From: Oxyruncus cristatus
Lineage: Eukaryota; Chordata; Aves; Passeriformes; Cotingidae
Assembly: GCA_013399855.1 (NCBI GenBank)
Contig: VXAY01001311.1
Coordinates: forward strand, 568,469-632,468
Direction: 5' to 3'
Length of the DNA: 64,000 nucleotides
Numbering within the stretch: position 1 is the first letter of the stretch; every line of letters starts with the position of its first letter. Shown here piece by piece: positions 51,791 through 64,000 of this stretch. Below the pieces are notes generated by a model. It was not told where the DNA came from. It did not search any database and saw nothing but the letters and a program-made list of their open reading frames with translations. Made by a program: the position numbers and the translations under genes.

Positions 51791-52079
51791 AGCTGCCACC
51801 TACACACAGATTCATGCGAAATTCTGTGCGTTTTGTATTGTACATTTTGTATGTAACATTTTCAGAGGCAAGCTTTTATTCCCTTCTCTGGGATGCCAGC
51901 ACAGCTTATTTTTGTAGCAGAATATTTGCCATTTCAGATGCAATGTATCTGTGAACACTGATGTTATCATTGTTTTCTTTGGATGAATTTTGAAGGCCAT
52001 TGAGCGCAGCATGTGTACTAGAGATACAGAAAGGACTGACTTCCCAATTTATTATTTGTAGAAATCAATGCATTTGAAA

Positions 52080-52330
52080 ATTTATGTACAGCTTACAGAG
52101 GCCACGTAAGTGGCTCATGAATCGATCAGCAGCCAGCAAAAATGAAAGCTAATGAGCTCATTTCAATAGCAAGTTGCTCATTAGCAGGTAGGCTCACTGA
52201 TCTTTCAGGTTTTCCAGTTCAAAGTCACATGCTCTTTCCATGTTCTTGGAAGGACTAGCTTGCTTGCGCAGAACAAAACAGAAAAAGAAAACGTGGCAAG
52301 GTTTCGAAAGTTTTCTCGTCGCTTTTACTT
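52080..52330. promoter_or_regulatory. Candidate intronic regulatory element
   Basis: Repeat-free block with a perfect inverted repeat GCTAATGAGC (52148-52157) and GCTCATTAGC (52176-52185), 18 bases apart. Each arm carries a TAAT/ATTA homeodomain-type core. AATCGATCAGC near 52120 and TTCAAAGTCAC near 52218 add other recognisable cores. Paired sites at about 28 bases centre to centre suit cooperative binding. Inference only. Confidence 0.3.
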
Positions 52331-53624
52331 TATACATTTACAGTAAATGCTCGATACTGGGCTAGAGGCAGCCACCCAAGTCTAAGTTTGTGCCCATCAC
52401 TGTAGGGCCAACAACTTTCAGCCACTGAAATTGAATTTATCAGTGAACTTCTATGTTGTAGGGGAAGAACAGTCTGGAGGCCTCTTCTGTGTAGAAATCT
52501 ACACGTTCCCAGCACAACATTTTCAGCCCAGCCTTTCTCCAGCTCGAAAGTCAGGATGTGGGATGCTAGTGGCTAGGCAGGGCTGGGCAGTACGTGCTTT
52601 CCCCTGTTCCCAAGCAACGCTGTCCCCATCCCAGTTAGTGAACACCAGGTGTATGTCCTACCCTCTCCTAGCAATAAATGTCTGATGCCTTTTTTCAAAA
52701 ACTTCGGTGCTTCCAGTAGGATTTTTGTGGGATGTGCACAAAAGCTAGCTTGTTTGGCTCAATCATTATCCTTCTTGGTAGAGACGCCAAGAGCTGAAGA
52801 AACATGGGAATTAACCTACCCCTCGGAAGTACTCTAAGGGTCAGTACTGAAAGGTATTGTAGATTTTACGTCCCAAGGCTTGTAAACCTGGGAGCAGGGA
52901 ACTGTTTTTAGCTTTGTGCATTAATAGAGTACGTTAGTGCCCAGTGCTATCATCGATTTTTTTTTTTCCCTTTTAGTGAAGAAGCAAATTCATTATTAAT
53001 CTGTTTGAAAGTAAACGCACTGCTGTATTTACCAAACCTTTGATAGAAAGTTCTTTAATCCTTATGTTATTTGTATATGTAAGTATATATGTAAAAATAT
53101 GTAGGTGTGTATATGTAAAAACATATTTCAGCTATCTCCTGTAGACATGAGGAATACACCACTCCTAATCAGACTGGAAAAAAACAGATTCTTGACAGAG
53201 TTGCCTGAGGCCCCTGCAAAAGAGGGACTCTCGAAACATATTTTTAAAATATTGTAAAAAAAGACAGATTTTCCAAATCTCAGGAATAGATTTTCAACTG
53301 CCTGATTTGGCTTGAAATGAGTTGGCTGAATCAGTTTCTTTTTCTTTTAAGTAAGTCTATAAAGCTTTGATGAATCTGGCTCATTGTTTAGCACTTATCT
53401 CATGAGTAAAGCTTGAGAGGTTTGGCTTGAAACTTAGCAAATCACATCTTTGGAAAATGGCCCAAGCCTATTGATTTATCTGAAAAAAAAATAAAAATAA
53501 AAAATCCAAAGCAAAACACAACTAAAAACCCCTGATCCAGCTTAGTGAGTAAGTCCCTTACAGATCTATAGAGCCCCTTCTGAATGAGCCCATCTATTTC
53601 TCACCGTATGTGAGCCCTGCACTT

Positions 53625-53965
53625 CATGGAACTGTAGGGCTGAGAGGGATCATGAGAGGTCACCCAGTCCCAGCTTCAATCCAGGGATCAGCTGTACCAA
53701 TGTCATTTCTTTCAGATAATAGTCTAACTTCTTGGAGTTACTCAGTGATGGAGACTTAGAACTTACCAGTCTGTCTGTCCTAGGGTATTTCTGTCTCTAA
53801 CATTAGAAAGTTATTCCTACTGTGTGATCTTTTCTGTGTAAGGTTTATCTCTAATTCTTGTCCTAGCCACTGCAGCAAAAGGATTTGCTCTCCTTTCTAC
53901 AGCAAATGTTTTCGTATTTGAAGAGTGATATCACATCCCCTCGTCTCAAACTTTTCTTTTGGTGC
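53625..53965 (-). mobile_element. Old CR1/L3-type LINE 3' region
   Basis: Reading the + strand: CATGGAACTGTAGGGCTGAG, AGAGGTCACCCAGTCCC, AGTGATGGAGACTTAGAACT, AGAAAGTTATTCCTACTGTG, TCTAATTCTTGTCCTAGCC and ATCACATCCCCTCGTCTCAA. These match, in order, the antisense of an older CR1 subfamily widespread in sauropsids. Nearly 340 bases remain, more diverged than the 60614 copy. Non-functional. Confidence 0.85.
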
Positions 53966-54243
53966 ATGGAGTTCTTGTCTTCTTATTTCTCTAAAAATAT
54001 TTTACTGTTTTGTGGTTTCTCTGGAACTACTTAGAGTGGAATCAGTCACATTTTAACAACTGTGTCTTCTGCATTACAGCTGATTCCTTTCCATTAACGA
54101 TGATGTCTGCAGCAGGTGCATCTGAGATGCAACTGAAAAACTCTAATCCTGAGTAAAAATACTCTGGGTAGCGCAGTCACCATTTCATAGATGGTGCTGT
54201 CTCGTTTTGTTCAATTGTAATGTAGTTAAGTCCTTTTGGATAG

Positions 54244-54283
54244 AAGGGAGGCTTTGTGTGCCACCCCACACAAAGCCTTCCTT
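54244..54283 (+). repeat. Compact near-perfect hairpin
   Basis: Left arm 54244-54260 (AAGGGAGGCTTTGTGTG), loop CCACCC, right arm 54267-54283 (CACACAAAGCCTTCCTT). Twelve consecutive Watson-Crick pairs next to the loop, then one G-T wobble, then four more pairs: 17 paired positions. In + strand RNA (the SOX5 sense) the wobble is tolerated. The stem is short for a miRNA precursor. No known family recognised; a foldback from local inverted duplication is likely. Confidence 0.85.
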
Positions 54284-55766
54284 GCTTAGGTAACTGGCAG
54301 AAGACAAATTTTGGGGCTGCTTAGCTTTGCTGGGCTCTGACAACACAGCTGTGGGATAGCAAAATGGATTACAGTGCCTCCTGCATAGCCAAAGAATTGC
54401 CAGTGAAGTCTTGACGACAGAATCTCTTCTTACGGGGAGAAGGAAGAAGAAACATTGAGTTTCCAAGACAAGGAGCTGGCAGGGAGGAAATCTGTTCAAT
54501 TTAAGGCATTTGATCTGGAAATCAGTGGGAAAAAATAAACATTAGACCTCATGATATCCATTATCTGAATCACATTTATGAACTGCTCAGCCCTCTGAAC
54601 TTAATTATTTTCGTATGTACAAGATAAAGTGTTCAACATATTTAAAATCAAAATCCATTTCCTTTTTTTAGCTTTAAGGAATAAACTGTTTGTACAAGCT
54701 GAAATAAGGTAACTAATACAATGAGGGTTATGCTTTTCTGTATTTTATGAATGTAATAAATCCTGTGTTAAAAAGGAGTTATCAAGTCAATCTTTCCACT
54801 TTATTAGATGACCCTTAGTAGAAATTGACCTTGACATCAGTCAGCAGGTTTTTCTGCTGTGTTTTGGGCTACTTCATGAGTAAAGCCTCTTCCCCTTAAA
54901 GTGATTCTTTCTTCCTTGTCTCTCCATTTTTACATTTTGAGATTCTTGCCTTGTGACCACCAGAAGGAAGGTACAAGCCAACTGGATGAGCTGTTTGTAT
55001 TTACGAAGCTTGATTAATTTTTACAAAATAGTGAAGTAAATACTGATCTGAAAGGGAGAGCTAAGACTGGGAAGGTACTTAATTTGCTTCATGCCACTGC
55101 TTTTGTTTTTTGTTTTTTTTTTTTTTGAGCTGCTCTGTGGCGACTTCAACTCCAGTGGTGAATAGTTGGTGTGTTCTTCCCATCCGTACATCTGAGAGGA
55201 TACAGTGGAATCAAGGGGTGTGCTTTTCTGCCAAAGGGAAACCACTGTGCAGCACAAGATGGCAATGATGGGTGAAATTTCTAGTTATTCATGAGTGAAT
55301 CTTTGTGTGGTGAAGCCGTTTTCTTTCCATTCTCCCTCCTGACACTTTCTGGTGTAAGATTTTGAGGAAACTTCCCCCATCTTTGGAAGAGCGGAGTGCT
55401 ATTGCGGTCAAAAAGTCAAAGTAAGTGATGGCAGATGACAGCTGCTGATCAACTGCTCAACCTCAGGCTTCAGTTAGGAATTCAGGTAGGATTTCCCAAC
55501 ATAAAGGCATTACAGAAATTTTTCAGAATTAACGAAATTTGAAGATCACATAGGGTTATAAACCGGATGACAGTCAGCTCACCAAATAAGAGTATTGTGA
55601 ACAGGCGTCATCCTTGTGCCTTAACTAAAAACACAGAAGAGTAGATATGACCAAACGTGTCAGAACCCTTCTGAATTTTCTGTGTGTGTTTCTGAAGAAA
55701 GTCTTTGAAGATTCCTGTAAATACAGGATATTAGCATATATTATTTCCAAAAAAGGAGATGGAATT

Positions 55767-55784
55767 AAAAAAAAAAAAAAAAAA
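55767..55784. repeat. A18 homopolymer
   Basis: Run of 18 A followed by A-rich GAACAAAAATAAAT. No recognisable retroposon body precedes it. Confidence 0.85.
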
Positions 55785-58049
55785 GAACAAAAATAAATCT
55801 CTGAGATTTTGTCAAAGCCAGTGTGAATTAAGGGACATTCATTTAAAATGGATGGTGGTGTTTAAACTGACTGGAGGACTTGCCCCAGGAATTGTGGTGG
55901 GCAGTGGCTCTTCATCACTGGCAAAAGATCATCTTGTTCTGTTACAGTTTCCTTTTCTGCTTCCAGATTTATCAGTTCTCTGTCGGGTACTCTTTTGAAC
56001 TGTTTTGATAAATAATTGTACTTGTGAAGGTTAATGGAGTGTCAGTCCCTTATTTACTCTCAAGTCAAATATGGTGCATGCTAGTCAGAAGTGTAGCTCA
56101 AGCTTCATGACCAGCTGACCTTAACGCTTTAAAGTGTGGTTATAGTCAGATGAATGACTGTAAAAATGACATTAAAGGGTCCTATGTTTTCTGTCTTGCT
56201 GTGGCTTTTGGGGTCAGATTTAGTTGTGTAAAAGTATGATATTTTTATTAATTGCCTATAATGCTATAACTTAACCTGGGGTTTGAAAATAAAGCTGTGT
56301 CTTTTTTTGCTTCGCGTCATCCCTAGTTAATAAGCATTTTGCAAATGGTACTTAACTGACTATTTTGTTGATAATATGTCTGCAGAGCACTGTCGAGTTG
56401 CTTCTTTTTTAGCTGTATTGACTTGTTAGTGCTAAGGGCAGACAGAAAAAATTAGTCAATAAAGCAAGCAAGATAGAGATGACTCAGAAAATAGATCAGG
56501 AACAAATATTTTGAATTAAGGTGACATTTTAAAGTCACTGTTCTGCTTATCCTCATACATTGTTGGCGGTTCACCTGTTGCAGAAGCAGAACACAAGTAT
56601 TTTCATGTAAGCTTCTGCTTATCTGTGCCAGGCTCAAATTGATGCAGCCTTGCAGTCATAAGAACAACAAGTAATTTCCAAAGATGTTTGTTGGCTGTCT
56701 GTTTTCCATTCTTTTTTTCCTTAGTATCTTTTCTGGGTTACGTGAGAGTGTTTCTTGTCATCAGTATTTAAGCCATTGGGGAAAACCTGAGATAAACTAC
56801 TGGTTGTTTTGAGAAACTTTTACAGCTAATTCTAGTCATATTTCATGGAGTGTTCAATGTGCATAAACTGAGCTCTCTGATACTAAGACTCCCAAGGAGT
56901 GTTCCAAGGAAGAAAGTTTTTATTTGAGTAATAGCTGCATGAAAATAGTAAACACAAAAGACTTGAAACGGAACGTGTTCGGGAAGTGAGATTTCCAGAA
57001 CAGTTTAGTCTTCTGAAAAAGTGATCCTGTTTTTCTCTGAAAATAACTTGTGGAGGTAAATGCAATTTGCTCATGGAGATCTTCTGAAACTCCCGCTGTT
57101 CATTCAGTGTTCTGGCCGGCTCCTTTAGAGGACAGATGTGTGCTGAAATCTGGAGAAGCATGCTGATAAGTAATATCCTAAGGGAAAAAAGTTTAAAAAA
57201 AGATGGGTTTTTTTAGACAGTCTCAGAAGTTTTCCATTTAGTCATTGAAAATATAACTTGTGCGTTGCTGTTGGGCTGTTCTATGGGCCTTCCTAATCCC
57301 GAGTTTTCTCCTTTGAAGATGATGCTTTAGCTGATTTGGGTGACTGTGATTTGTATATCATCTAACATTTTCATGTTACCAGCTGCTTATATGATAACAG
57401 TATCTTGCTTTGTATAGGCTAGAGGTGAACTTGAATCTACCATGTAAATATCTCCATATTTTATGGATCTGGTTCCTGAATAATCAATGGAAACTGATAC
57501 CATGATAAGGTAGTGTAAAACATGGTTTAAAGACAGGACAGCTGGCGGAGTATGTGTGTGCTCCTTCCTTTTTTATTTTTTTTTTTTTTTCAATTTTCCT
57601 TTAACATAAGACCTTGATGGAAGGAAGAAAGAACCATACTGTGAATGACACAGCCATGCTTCCCAATTAACATGTGATACTGATGAAAGAAAATGGTCAT
57701 ACTAAAAACTATGGCTAATATTAATAGCCATGAACATTTGATGTATTACATTAACTGCTCAGGGGAGCAGTCAGTGGTCAGGTGTACCAAAAGTGGCAGC
57801 AGAGTGTCATTGTAACATCTTCTTTTGACCTGCTGTTTTCAAAAGTTTCTTTGAGCCTTAAGTTGTGAGGCACTATGTAATGTTTGAATATCAGAGATGT
57901 AATATCAAAACGTACTGAGAAAGGCTTTATAGAAATGTGTAAGTGCAACCTCCAGTACTGTCAAAGATGCTGGGAGGAAGACTGGAAGCCTTTCCAGAGG
58001 GACCAGTCTTAGGTATCTTACTTTTGCCTGCTTGTACCTCGTACAGTAT

Positions 58050-58070
58050 AACTAAGCTCTCAGCTTAGTT
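58050..58070. repeat. Perfect 9-base hairpin
   Basis: AACTAAGCT, loop CTC, AGCTTAGTT. Short and AT-rich; likely chance. Confidence 0.65.
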
Positions 58071-60613
58071 CCCATTTATATTGTCATTTGCATGTGATTT
58101 TCACTCTTACTTCACATAATTGAATCTATCCAGGCAATTTATCTTTCAAATATATTATCTCCACATACTTGTGCATCTGAAGATTAAAAAAACTTAAGAA
58201 ATTTTATGTAGCTCTTTTGAGTATGTTTAAATATGTACACTGTAAGTGCAGTCAGTCACAGACCGAAATAGAAGGAAGGAAGAAAATAAGAAAACTGTTA
58301 AAAATGAACTGTAATTTCTTATAATGTGTATGAATATACACATATAAAAAGTGTGACTCTCACAACCAAATACCCTGTCTTTGTGTTCACCCCCTGTCTG
58401 TGCTCGAGGTCTTTAGGTGCTCAATAGGAGCTTTTTAATTATTTTTCCCTGTTTGATGTTGCTAAGTATAATGAATGGATTGCAGAGAACTTTTTGTTAG
58501 AAACCTTCTGTACATCAGCTTAGTGCTCGTAGGCACAGTGATACCTGGTTGGATCACATCCTGTGGCTCACTTTTAGTAAGCTTAAGGTCAGAAAAAGAC
58601 AGATTTTGTAAAACCATGCTCTGTTAGTCAACCATTACTTCCTCATCATAAAGTAGGCTTACATTCTTTCCAGCCAAAGTGGAGAAAATTGTGTCTTTCT
58701 TATTTGGGTTGGGCAATTCTGTGGGTTTTTCAGCATCACTTCATGATGACTGAAAACTACAGGGAATACTTAGAAATCAGTGATTCAAAGAGGAGCTTGG
58801 AGAAGAAAGTCTATTTCCAGCAAAAGTTATTCATTCTCTGCTGATGGTGGGTAGTTGGCTCTGACTGTAAAAGAATTGATGTTCTTTAGGTTTTTTTGTT
58901 TGTTTGTGAACATGATGTAAAACAGTGCACAAATTTAATTGTTGAAATATATAATAGACTTAATAAGCCACAGGAATATGATTTATCTAACAAAATAGCA
59001 TAAGAGAATGAGAGGATGAACTGCCTTAAAGCTGATAAAGATCATTTGTATTACTCAGAATAATTTAGGTGAGTGATGAGAAAGGGGAGGAAAATTAGCA
59101 TTTCTGTATGGTTTGCTTACTGTGTAATTCTTAATCAGGAGTGTCACAACATCCCTTGATATCATCTTATCACAAAGGTCTCTTCATAGTAGGCAGTGTA
59201 TGCTACTGACTGCAGTTTTCAGGAACAGAAGAAAGAATAACTCATCTGCAGAGTGAGAGCAACTGTGAATCTGTCATAAATTAGAATTTATTGAGGTTTT
59301 TTGCATCACTCAGACACACTCCAAACTGGCTCCTGTGTGCAGGGTCTATGTGCATTTTAAAACTTGTTTAATCGCTGCTTGAATGAGCTTTAGAATGGGA
59401 CTTAAATGATAAAATGACATCATGCTGCTCCCCGGAGCAGAACGTAATGTTACCATTTGAGGTAACTAAGACCCAGAAGAGCAAACAGAGAATTGGTTCT
59501 TGGTAACCCTTGGATGCTGAATGTGCTCTGCTTTTACTGTGCTTTGGAACCCAGCAAGTCAGCTCACGTCATTTCCTGACTTGCCCTATATGCAGTACCA
59601 CAAAGGTATTTTGTGGGAATTAGTTAAACAAAATTTTGAGTTGCTTTAACAATATATTATGTTTGTGTATCAGTGTTCTGTGGATTGACTTTTGTCCTAC
59701 TTATTTTTATTAATTATCCTGATATATTTGGCATTATCTGATCAAACACCATCCTCTGAAGTGCATAAGATCCAAGTAAATTCCATTCCTACTCTGTAAA
59801 CGTGTTCTATGGAACTGACTTTTTGTGAATGTATTTACAAACTCAGAATATATATTTATTTTTATTTTCTATGCAGTCTTTCCTCCAAAGTTGAGAATTA
59901 CTGTGTTTACACCAGAATTCCAAATTCTGGTTCACTAAAGTTGTGGAACAGTTGTTGATAGGAAGAAAATCAAGTTACAAAAGACATGAGAAGAACAGGT
60001 GAAATGAATTTTGGAGGGAAAATAGGTCTTTTAATAACTCTTAAAAAGGCTTAAACCAGTTACTGCTTGGAAAAATCCTATGAATTATTGTTTTTGTAGC
60101 CATTACTTAGGAAGTGTAAAAGAGTAAGTAGTAGGCAGAGTAATTGGTGAGGTCTGTAAAAAACAGGTAAAAGAATAGAGAACTTGGATAAAAGCATTAC
60201 AAAAATATGAGACAAACATTTTGAACCAAGAGAATTAATTTGTTTGAAAATTCATATTCTTAATGCGTCATCTCATGCTGCAGCAAACTCCAGTGGAGAC
60301 AGTGGGACTATTTCTTAACTAGCTATTCCATTTTAATAAAGTTACGTTTTCTGGCCCTTCTTGAAGATGCCAGAAGATTGCTTTCAGAAAAAAAACCCAA
60401 AACCCTGTGATCCTAATCTCTGTGTAGTCAAAGATTATTTTGATAGTTATCATCCTGTAAGTCTAGTTATAGTCTTTTGATAAGAAGAAGAACAAATACA
60501 AGATAAAAGTAGATGAACAGATGTGAAATGAGAAGGCTTGTGAAAAATACACAACGTGTAAGCAGAACACGATTATTTTAAAGGTGTAGTGGATTTTGTC
60601 ACACACCTACCCT

Positions 60614-61012
60614 TCACAGACTCATAAAATGGTTCGGGTTGGAAGGGACCTTGAAGATCATCCGGTTCCAACTCCCTGCCTTGGGCAGGGACACCTTCCA
60701 CTAGACCAGGTTGCTCAAAGCCTCGAACACTGCCGGGGATGGGGAATCCACAACTTTCCCGGGCAACACGTTCCACTGCCTCAGCACCCTCACAGTAAAG
60801 AATTTCTTCTGTATATCTAACTTAAATTGTCTTTCAGTTTGAAGTGACTCCTCTTTGTCGTGTTGCTACAGTTCCTGCTGAAGAGCCCCTTCAGATGCTA
60901 AAAGGGGCTGTGAGGTCTCCACACAACCTTCTCGTGTCCAGGCTGAACAGCCCCAGCTCTCTCTTCATAGGGGAGGTACTCTAGTCCCCTTGTCAACTTT
61001 GTGGCCCTCCTT
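60614..61012 (-). mobile_element. CR1 LINE, about 400 bases, 5'-truncated
   Basis: Longest and best preserved CR1 here. On the + strand it begins TCACAGACTCATAAAATGG, then GGTTGGAAGGGACCTTGAAG, GGCAGGGACACCTTCCACTA, GACCAGGTTGCTCAAAGCC, CCTCAGCACCCTCACAGTAA, AGAATTTCTTCTGTATATCT, CCAGGCTGAACAGCCCCAGC and GGTACTCTAGTCCCCTTGTC. Orientation is - with the 3' end at the low coordinate. It contains only the 3' part of ORF2 and the 3' UTR; frames are broken. Insertions of this kind are characteristic of bird genomes. Confidence 0.95.
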
Positions 61013-61206
61013 CATGTAGGGTATGTGCAGGATTCCTGATATTACGTGTGTGGGCTAAGATCTTAAAAAACATAAAGAACATGTAATTCCCAAAGAGTTG
61101 GAATTTGCATGGATTTCAGTCCAGGAGTATGCGTGCATTGGGCGATGCTTCCTTCATACAGTCTTTTGTGCATCTCATTTGAATGTTCTAGGTAAGGTAC
61201 CTATTT

Positions 61207-61223
61207 AAAAAAAAAAAAAAAAA
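61207..61223. repeat. A17 homopolymer
   Basis: Run of 17 A about 190 bases beyond the CR1 copy; unrelated to its 3' end, which is on the other side. Confidence 0.85.
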
Positions 61224-63525
61224 GTGCATTAAGTCGTTGAGAGGAGGGCAGAATGATTTTGTACAATATGATTTTATTGAGCTTGTAGAAAGAGGCAGAT
61301 ACACCCAAGATGGGTACCTTGTCTGAAATTCCAAAATGGCAGAGATTGTCAGAGGAATTCCTTCAGTAGAAATGAGAAGGGAGTTCTTAGGGCAATATAC
61401 TCTGCAGAGGTCTACTTGCTTCGTGTACCTTTTTGCATAACCTGGCCTGTCAAAGCCTCCCAGTTGCACAGCAACATCTGTCTCTTCCACTGTTCTGAAG
61501 TGGCTGGAAAAAAATGTGGACTGAAAGGAGTATGGTTACAGTAGTTCCTTTTCCTACTGTAAGCTGTCTGCTTCTTAATACAGGATCCACAGGACAGCAG
61601 CACCTGTAGCAACATCTTAGAAATACGGGGAAATAAATACATTGTTATAGAGGTTTGAACAGGTGAATTACAGTACACGCATTGAAGTTACCAGTGGTGT
61701 TCCAGGGAGAATAAAACCACAATACCAAAAGAAGCGAGATTACAAACTGCTACAGCTGGATCAAATAATCCAAAATCCAACAAAAATCCAGATCGTTGAT
61801 GGGAGTGAGACACTTTGAAAACAGTAATGCTGAAAAATACTTAGGTGTCTTAAAACAAATTTGTTAGTAGCTTGTCTTGTTGCAAGGGAGCAGAAAAGGC
61901 AGTAACAAGGTAATTGTCCTTCTCCTCATAACTCTGCTAAAGTTGCGTGTGGAATAACGTGTGCAGTTCCAGCCACATTAGAGAAGTCAGAGAACTGGAG
62001 GGATTTCAGGTGTAAGCAGCAAATGATTAAAGAGTTGTTGGAGCTGATTTGTGAGGGAAAACTGAAGGAGTAAAAGGCTGAATAGGGCCAGTAATAACAA
62101 AGTAAATATATGCTAACTGTCAAAAAAACCCCATGGATGGTACAAGCTCTAACGTGGATGAAGATCAGTCCAGAGTGTTGGAAGAAGCAGCTGTGTAAGA
62201 AGAGTTTTGGGTTGAAAGGAAGTGAATATGAGCAGTGTTTCAGAGCAGTGAAGGTTTGGGTTTTTTTTACTGTGTAGAATATTCATAGGGGGAATGGGAA
62301 ACCTCCCTGTCTGTGTCTGAGACGTTTTGCTAACCCAGATGAAACAAGTGGGACCACATCAGATGTGTGGGCACAGCAGAGTGTGCCGTTTGGTTACAAA
62401 GATGCTTTTGGCACTTGGGAGAATCACTCTGCCTTAGCATGAACATGGACCTTTGTGGGCATAGTATGTTCTCTTTTCTTTTGTTCCCGCGTTTGGAGGG
62501 TGGTTCTCTCCAGATCCAGATCCTTCAAATCAGCTTCAACACAGAGGAGGCAGTTTTAACCAAATTGTATGTGGCTTGTCTTTACTCTCAGCCAAAGCAA
62601 CAAGGTGAAATATATCTATGCTACTGGAGAAAAGACGAAGTGATCTGACATCCCTTTCCATCTGAAAACCGTGGTGAATCCAAATAGGAAAGCTAGAAAG
62701 CTGGTAACAGTCCTGGAGCCATTGTTGGCCTATGGCATTCCTTCTGTCGTATCGCTGAATTCTGTTCAGATGGTCCTCTCCCCTTCTTTCAAGGAATTAA
62801 CACAGACAATGGGTTTGTTTCATAGTAAGAAAGCTGGTGATCCAACTGTTTTTGACACTCAGCATAGGTTTTCTTACACTTACAAAACCAGAGTTGTTGT
62901 ATGTGGTTAGTAAGCTTGTATTTTTACAAAGATAATCGTTTCATACCGCACTATTTCCAAACTATTAGAAGGATTTAATGTATGCTGAAGACTCTACCAA
63001 GCTGTTTTGATAAGCAGTCTTATTTTTTGTTTAGCAAGGTCTTAAGGGTGATCTTTAGTCCCTCAGGGAAGAGCTCATAAAAGTCTTAAAAGTGCTTTTG
63101 CAGAGCTTTATTTATTATTTTTAAGCATGAAGATTACTAGCATGAAGATAACAAGGCTGTTATAGTACAACATGTTCTTTGTTTTTGCAGGTTATAGCTA
63201 ACATATTAGGAGTTCTCAGAATGCCAGTTTTGTTTGTTAAGTGTTTAGAGAGCAAATAGGTGTAATCCTATATTGCGTTATTTTCTTAAAGTGAGGTTGG
63301 CTGGAGAAAGAAGCAGTAGGAGAGATCTGGTCCGAGTATGGGTGTCAGAAATCATGTTGCCAACCACATTTACCTATTACAAAGCAGTCGTTGCTATTTT
63401 ACTCTATTTAATATAGGATTTGCACATTACTTTATATATGGGGGAACGGTTCATTGCAAGAAGTGGGACAAACAGGTGGGCAAAAAAATGAACCCAAAAT
63501 CTGTGGAACAGCACGGAAGAAAATT

Positions 63526-63542
63526 AAAAAAAAAAAAAAAAA
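63526..63542. repeat. A17 homopolymer
   Basis: Run of 17 A in otherwise unremarkable sequence. Confidence 0.85.
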
Positions 63543-64000
63543 TCCCTGTTTGACATTCAGTAATAAAAAGGTCCTAAAATTTCACCCACGACAGTTTCTC
63601 ATATATTTTTTACTACAAACAGAACCGCAGTTTGCATATAATTCTTTGATTTGTAATGAATCATGTAGAAATGATGGACTAAGCAGTAAGAAGTACTGAA
63701 CTTGTGCTGGGTGTTTGGGGACGGGCTGGAATGCAGAACAGCCGGAGGAGAAATGTTTGTCTTAAAGCATCGGTTATCAGATTGTGCTCTGTACTGTGGA
63801 TATCTGATAATGGTCTGTTGAAGAAGCTCAGAGGGTCAACCAGTCACAGTGTGCTGGTTCCAACTCTTTATTTTCAGAGACCTGTAATGAAGTCAGTGGG
63901 AATTAAATGAATATATACTATTGTGCATTTTCAACAGTCCCTCTAGGCACCTCCTTATATCTCTAGATGCTTTAACTCCTTAAAAGATCTGCACCTATGC

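Larger units (their letters stand above)
50632..60613. other. SOX5: SOX5 intron after the gap
   Basis: About 10 kb of intron. It contains the purine tract at 50671-50705, old repeat relics at 51250 and 51716, a candidate element with an inverted repeat at 52080-52330, a CR1 copy at 53625-53965, the hairpin at 54244-54283, an A18 run at 55767-55784 and a small hairpin at 58050-58070. No exon recognised. Elsewhere I see only AT-rich single-copy sequence. Confidence 0.6.
61013..64000. other. SOX5: SOX5 intron, window end
   Basis: AT-rich sequence with A17 runs at 61207-61223 and 63526-63542. No exon, named repeat or regulatory signal that I can support. The next SOX5 coding exon must lie beyond the window. 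Confidence 0.6.

Noticed and set aside
54244..54283. Calling the hairpin a microRNA precursor
   Set aside because: A 17-pair stem with a 6-base loop is shorter than normal precursors; kept only as a structural finding.
59430..59520. Possible MIR relic (ACCATTTGAGGTAACTAAGA)
   Set aside because: Similarity is restricted to a short A-rich segment; too weak to annotate.

Overview
This 64 kb window is vertebrate nuclear DNA, almost certainly from a bird. It has large introns, an AT-rich background with two CpG islands, and several CR1 LINE tails with the sequence signatures typical of birds. It also holds decayed MIR/core-SINE relics of the kind shared by amniotes. No bacterial or viral gene, CRISPR array, rRNA or tRNA is visible. 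One assembly gap of about 565 N occurs at 50004-50568.

The only exon I can name with confidence lies on the + strand at 36975-37206. It encodes 77 residues ([17 protein letters not shown]... to ...QHNTM) that I recognise as an early, N-terminal coding exon of SOX5, a SoxD transcription factor. It has a strong pyrimidine-rich acceptor and a GTAGGT donor. The next coding exon, expected to begin EVDGNK, is not in the window, nor are the coiled-coil and HMG-box exons. The remaining sequence therefore reads as SOX5 upstream/5' intron (1-36974) and the following intron (37207 onward).

Layout: 1-480 is the 3' part of a CpG island, a candidate promoter. 5148-5700 is a second CpG island, a candidate alternative promoter or first exon. 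6832-6916 is an exon-like segment with flanking splice signals and a short ORF, possibly a 5' leader exon. 6917-36974 is intron with scattered old repeats and several stretches that look like conserved regulatory DNA, the best at 22230-22560 (a SOX consensus site plus TAAT sites) and 31960-32400 (a PBX-HOX type site). After the exon, 37207-64000 is intron with CR1 copies at 40395-40625, 53625-53965 and 60614-61012. It also holds a compact near-perfect hairpin at 54244-54283 and a 10 bp inverted repeat of homeodomain-type cores at 52148-52185.

I found no undescribed multi-gene system. The interest is in the non-coding architecture of a developmental regulator: two CpG islands, a possible unannotated leader exon and candidate enhancers. 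SOX5 intron 1 is where a copy-number expansion causes the Pea-comb trait in chickens, so non-coding sequence in this kind of interval can matter. Conservation cannot be judged from one sequence, so all enhancer calls are low confidence.
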